Shown: positions 62,677 to 64,000 of the stretch, in pieces
Layout of the letters: each line of letters begins with the position of its first letter
Numbering within the stretch: position 1 is the stretch's first letter
DNA from: Betaproteobacteria bacterium
GTDB lineage: Bacteria; Pseudomonadota; Gammaproteobacteria; Burkholderiales; Burkholderiaceae_C
Length of the DNA stretch: 64,000 nt
Direction: 5' to 3'
Assembly: GCA_013289985.1 (NCBI GenBank)
Contig: JABCYW010000004.1
Location: forward strand, 34,305-98,304
Program-made: the position numbers and the translations under genes
The notes under the pieces: model-generated
The model's database searches: none
What the model saw: the letters and a program-made list of their open reading frames with translations, nothing else
What the model was told of the DNA's origin: nothing

Positions 62677-63588
62677 CTACGGCACTTCCTGCCATTGCTG
62701 CGTTTCGACGTTCCACACCGCCATGGCCGCGCTGCCCGCCGTGGCCACTTGCGTTGGCGGCCACAGCAGATCGCGCAGAACTCCGACGACCGAGTCCAGT
62801 TCCGATCCGGCGAGTCGGTTCTTCTTGAGGAACGCGGCCCATTGCCGTTGCTTGGAGGCGTCGCCGCCGAAATCCGCGCTCAGCGCCAACGGCAGTTGCA
62901 CCGGCAGGGGCGTTTGCCTGCGCGCAAACGTCGCACCAATGGCGCGCGCCAGCGTGGCGCCGTCCAAGGGCGTGCGACGCGCAATGACTGCGACGTCGTA
63001 GAAGTCCTTCATGCGCGTGTTCGCCAATCCGAGGAGCACCATGGCGTGGTACTTCTCGGCGATCACCGTGTAGACGGGATAGGCCCGCAGCTGCGGTGCC
63101 GGGAAGCCGGCCAGCAGCACCGGGAACCTGACGTCCAGCGGTTCGGGCGTCACGACGTCGCCGAATCCGACGTCGACCTGCAGGCCGCAACGAGCGCTTC
63201 CGATATGCGCGACGAGACGCGCGCGCAGGCCGCCATAGGAGTTGTCTTCGCGAATCGGGTCGACGCGGATGGATTCCGGGTCGAACCGGATCCCGTCGTC
63301 CAGGTCGGCCGCGGCGATCTCTCGAAAGACCACCATCAACTGCGCGGCATCGTCGCTGCCGAACCCCAGCAAGTCGGCGTCGCGCGTCGGGCGATGTGGC
63401 TCGTCGTACCAGAGCGCGAAGAGCAGGGCGCCTTTCAGCATGAATCGGTTCGCGTGTTGCGAGTTTCCGAGGCGATACAGCAAGCGCTCCAGCGCAAACC
63501 GGTTGAGCAGCAGGTTGTAGTCGTCGCCGCGCTGCCTGGCGATCGTCAACAACTTGGTGAGTACCGATGCACTGGTGTTGGCCATCAC
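62677..63588 (-). CDS. AbiEii/MenT-type nucleotidyltransferase toxin
   Basis: A 303-residue toxin of the AbiE type IV toxin-antitoxin family: KGALLFALWYDEPHRPTRDADLLGFG near residue 50 carries the conserved Arg/Thr/Asp-x-Asp nucleotidyltransferase core, and AEKYHAMVLLGLANTRMKDFYDV near residue 180 is the second conserved block. Known members nucleotidylate tRNA or GTP and protect against phages by growth arrest. It overlaps its antitoxin gene by 4 bases, as usual for abiEi-abiEii. Confidence 0.88.
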   Translation of the reverse strand: MMANTSASVLTKLLTIARQRGDDYNLLLNRFALERLLYRLGNSQHANRFMLKGALLFALWYDEPHRPTRDADLLGFGSDDAAQLMVVFREIAAADLDDGIRFDPESIRVDPIREDNSYGGLRARLVAHIGSARCGLQVDVGFGDVVTPEPLDVRFPVLLAGFPAPQLRAYPVYTVIAEKYHAMVLLGLANTRMKDFYDVAVIARRTPLDGATLARAIGATFARRQTPLPVQLPLALSADFGGDASKQRQWAAFLKKNRLAGSELDSVVGVLRDLLWPPTQVATAGSAAMAVWNVETQQWQEVP

Positions 63589-64000
63589 GCGACCAGGGAT
63601 TCGATATAGGGCCGCATGACGTTCTCGACGCGATTGATGCGTGCGAACCGGGTGACCTCATCCATGCTCAGCCTGCGCGCGCGCCAGGCCTCCTTGAGCG
63701 CTTCCAGCGCGACGTCGAGGCCGATCTTGTGGCGGAACTTGAAGCAGTCGGTGACCGTCTTGGCGATGCTGTAGACCCGGAGCTCGTTGCCGTTGGACGT
63801 CGTGGTCTCGATGCCCGCCGAATAGGCGTCGCCGCGCAGGCGTGCGACGCGCAGCTGCGGATAGTCCAGGCGAGGTGTCTGTGTCGCCTCGGGCAGCGCG
63901 ATCCAGACTTCGTGGGGTAGCTGGGTGCCGATGTCGTGGAACTGAAGTGCCGACAGCAGGCAGATGACCGCCTTCGGGACTCGCTTGCAGACCTCCATGA
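63585..64000 (-). CDS. AbiEi-type antitoxin, N-terminus cut off
   Basis: The reading frame continues past the right edge, and the visible ~138 residues begin mid-protein. The body has PKAVICLLSALQFHDIGTQLPHEVWIALP and a later KTVTDCFKFRHKIG, typical of AbiEi antitoxins after the winged helix-turn-helix. The ATG at 63998 is internal. The product normally represses the pair and neutralises AbiEii. Located upstream of the toxin on the same strand. Confidence 0.85.
   Translation of the reverse strand, partial: MEVCKRVPKAVICLLSALQFHDIGTQLPHEVWIALPEATQTPRLDYPQLRVARLRGDAYSAGIETTTSNGNELRVYSIAKTVTDCFKFRHKIGLDVALEALKEAWRARRLSMDEVTRFARINRVENVMRPYIESLVA

Overview
The window is strongly GC-rich. It has short intergenic gaps, many 4-base start/stop overlaps and a gene content typical of a free-living betaproteobacterium of the order Burkholderiales: an EpsA-type regulator, three PEP-CTERM proteins, a type II secretion variant, two-partner secretion and many signalling proteins. 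Genus cannot be fixed from the sequence. No rRNA, tRNA, CRISPR array, insertion sequence or phage integrase was seen. All functions are read from sequence motifs without database searches.

Layout. (1) 1-12346, + strand: the end of an exopolysaccharide cluster. It holds a flippase tail, six nucleotide-sugar glycosyltransferases of GT4/CgeB type, one GT2 enzyme, a WecG/TagA/CpsF-type transferase, a hexapeptide acetyltransferase, a methyltransferase and two O-antigen polymerase/ligase-like membrane proteins. (2) 12354-16878: surface proteins, namely a HAF-repeat PEP-CTERM protein, a putative lipoprotein paired with a PslG/GH39-like glycosidase, and a second PEP-CTERM protein. (3) 16997-36525: a secreted binding-protein-like protein, then a two-partner secretion pair (TpsB and a 3533-residue TpsA). 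These are fused in operon style to an energy module: ExbB with a periplasmic DUF2341/LamG-like extension, two ExbD, a TonB-like protein, a porin and a coiled-coil protein. (4) 36526-47636, - strand: a third PEP-CTERM protein, the LuxR-type regulator EpsA, and an 11-gene type II secretion-like operon with PilMNOP-like platform proteins and a secretin carrying TPR-like and cohesin-like regions. (5) 47862-52713: a cyclophilin lipoprotein, a chemoreceptor and an EAL-CBS-GGDEF protein. (6) 52879-57913: class III aminotransferase, alpha/beta hydrolase, HAD phosphatase, two half-size EamA/ArnE-F-like membrane proteins and a GNAT/FemAB-like acyltransferase, possibly a small-molecule or lipid modification pathway. 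(7) 57989-62598: a small unknown gene, a decayed chemoreceptor fragment and a histidine kinase/response regulator/hybrid kinase trio. (8) 62677-64000, - strand: an AbiE-type toxin-antitoxin pair, antitoxin cut by the window edge.

How it fits together. Regions 1-4 look like one envelope and biofilm programme: make and export a polysaccharide, anchor PEP-CTERM proteins (their exosortase must lie outside the window), secrete proteins through the type II-like machine and display a giant TpsA fibre. A 14-base sequence around CGAACGGACTATGC recurs, at 11-14 of 14 matches, in intergenic DNA next to the three PEP-CTERM genes, tpsB, epsA and the secretion operon. This suggests a common regulator, possibly EpsA. 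The two items I find most unusual are the TPS/ExbB-ExbD-TonB fusion module and this shared upstream motif.
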